Positions 62,733 through 64,000 of a stretch of 64,000 nt of DNA are shown here, one piece after another. The translations under genes were made by a program, and so were the position numbers. Where the stretch lies: positions 1,754,001 through 1,818,000 of the forward strand of contig NZ_CP156891.1 of the NCBI RefSeq assembly GCF_019249795.2, read 5' to 3'. The notes below the pieces were generated by a model that saw nothing but the letters and a program-made list of their open reading frames with translations, was not told the origin of the DNA and made no database searches. Each line of letters opens with the position of its first letter. Positions within the stretch are counted from its first letter, which is position 1. The stretch is from Segatella copri. GTDB taxonomy: Bacteria; Bacteroidota; Bacteroidia; Bacteroidales; Bacteroidaceae.

Positions 62733-64000
62733 TTAATCACTGACACGGGTTATCTTGGCACCCAGCGCATTAAGGCGATGCTCGATATCCTCATAACCAC
62801 GGTCTATCTGGGCGATATTGGCAATGCGGCTGGTACCATTGGCACTCATGGCAGCAATCAGCAGGGCAATACCGGCACGGATATCAGGACTGGTCATTCT
62901 GCCAGCACGCAGTTTGATCTTATGGTCATGACCAACCACCACAGCACGGTGAGGATCACAGAGAATAATCTGCGCACCCATATCAATCAGTTTATCCACG
63001 AAGAAGAGGCGACTCTCGAACATCTTCTGATGGAAGAGAACGCTGCCACGAGCCTGGGTAGCCACTACGAGGAGCACGGAAAGAAGGTCAGGAGTGAGTC
63101 CTGGCCAAGGGGCATCGGCAAGCGTCATGATGGTGCCGTCAATAAATGAATCGATGACATAATGTTTCTGTTCTGGAATCACAAGGTCATCGTCCTCTAT
63201 CTTTATCTTCACACCGAGGCGGCGGAATGCATCAGGAATAATACCCAAATCCTTGACAGACACATTCTTGATGCGCACACCTTCGCCACACATTGCCGCC
63301 ATGCCGATGAACGAACCTACCTCAATCATATCAGGCAAGATGCGATGCTCGGCACCATGCAGTTTATCAACACCCACGATGGTGAGCAGGTTGCTGGCGA
63401 TGCCGCTGATCTGAGCGCCCATCGCATTGAGCAGATGGCAAAGCTGCTGGATATATGGTTCGCAAGCTGCATTATAAATGGTGGTAGTGCCCTTTGCCAA
63501 TACAGATGCCATGATGATATTGGCGGTACCGGTAACCGAAGCCTCATCGAGCAACATATAGCAGCCCTTCAGTTTCTTTGCCTGTATCTGATAAACATTA
63601 CGCTCATCATCGTGAACGAAGTTGGCGCCCAGATACTTGAAGCCCAGGAAGTGGGTATCCAGACGGCGACGACCTATCTTATCGCCACCCGGCTGAGCTA
63701 TGGTAGCCTTGCCACATCTACCGAGCAGCGGACCTATCATGAGCACACTACCACGAAGAGAAGAACATTTCTTCACAAACTCCAGACTGTCGAGATAATC
63801 GAGTTTCAACTCATCACTTTGGAATGTATAGTCGTGACGACTGTGCTTGGTTACCTTGACACCTATCTCCTGGAGCAACTTAATCAGGTTGTTCACATCC
63901 AGGATGTCCGGCACGTTGGTGATGCGCACAGGCTCGTCGGTAAGGATTGTGGTACAGATAACCTGCAGGGCCTCGTTCTTGGCGCCCTGAGGTGTGATAG
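62733..64000 (-). CDS. murA: UDP-N-acetylglucosamine 1-carboxyvinyltransferase MurA (5' end beyond window), Cys-to-Asp active site
   Basis: The frame is open to the right edge. The residues before the internal ATG at 63929 (ITPQGAKNEALQVICTTIL) are clearly MurA, so the true start is outside the window. The enolpyruvyl-transferase fold shows in SLRGSVLMIGPLLGRCGKA, LDEASVTGTANIIMASVLAKG and LTPDLLSVLLVVATQA, with RAGMTSPDIRAGIALLIAA at the C-terminal side. The active-site loop reads PGGDKIGRRRLD: Asp (codon 63681-63683) stands where E. coli has the Cys alkylated by fosfomycin. The enzyme starts peptidoglycan precursor synthesis in the cytoplasm and heads the murA-rimM-dxr-rseP group. Confidence 0.96.
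   Translation of the reverse strand, partial: ITPQGAKNEALQVICTTILTDEPVRITNVPDILDVNNLIKLLQEIGVKVTKHSRHDYTFQSDELKLDYLDSLEFVKKCSSLRGSVLMIGPLLGRCGKATIAQPGGDKIGRRRLDTHFLGFKYLGANFVHDDERNVYQIQAKKLKGCYMLLDEASVTGTANIIMASVLAKGTTTIYNAACEPYIQQLCHLLNAMGAQISGIASNLLTIVGVDKLHGAEHRILPDMIEVGSFIGMAAMCGEGVRIKNVSVKDLGIIPDAFRRLGVKIKIEDDDLVIPEQKHYVIDSFIDGTIMTLADAPWPGLTPDLLSVLLVVATQARGSVLFHQKMFESRLFFVDKLIDMGAQIILCDPHRAVVVGHDHKIKLRAGRMTSPDIRAGIALLIAAMSANGTSRIANIAQIDRGYEDIEHRLNALGAKITRVSD

Overview
The window comes from a Bacteroidota chromosome, most likely a gut Prevotellaceae (Prevotella/Segatella-like). The evidence is promoters of the type TTTG-N20-TAnnTTTG, a SusC/SusD pair, a GLPGLI protein, a three-gene IS66 of the Bacteroidota type, and the murA-rimM-dxr-rseP gene order. 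No tRNA, rRNA or CRISPR array was seen.

Polysaccharide utilisation locus (about 1-13.5 kb and 26.8-55.5 kb, all on the minus strand). The enzyme set points to rhamnogalacturonan II (RG-II): GH106, three stand-alone GH2 enzymes, GH137-GH2, GH138, GH78-GH33, GH140, GH95, a second GH78, a GH43-like/GH143-like/GH142-like fusion, a SASA-type acetylesterase and a second esterase with an N-terminal STN domain. In GH137, GH138 and GH140 the candidate catalytic residues have the same spacing as I remember for the characterised B. thetaiotaomicron or related enzymes. SusC/SusD would bind and import the oligosaccharides. The locus splits into seven transcription units. Each is preceded by the same two-box element (GTTACAAAA-like box, then GTCTTTAT-like box, 22-23 nt apart), which looks like an ECF-sigma-type promoter. 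No regulator gene lies in the window. Terminator-like hairpins follow most units.

Inserted DNA between the two halves (about 13.6-26.7 kb). A plus-strand unit encodes a 62-residue secreted peptide, a GLPGLI protein and a TonB-dependent outer-membrane barrel. Next comes a mobilizable element on the minus strand: MobV relaxase, primase, helicase, a small unknown protein and a tyrosine integrase. A complete IS66 follows. A shared 12-bp sequence at 13704 and 23848 could mark the ends of an element of about 10 kb that carries the peptide unit as cargo. A separate AAA ATPase gene (8862-9977) sits between two GH2 units and is bracketed by near-identical 43-bp hairpin repeats.

Housekeeping end (55.6-64 kb): recG and a small unknown gene, an M23/LysM envelope peptidase, then the minus-strand group rseP, dxr, rimM and murA (5' end cut by the window). 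Short A/T-rich interspersed repeats fill many intergenic gaps, and one copy has entered the reading frame of a GH2 gene.
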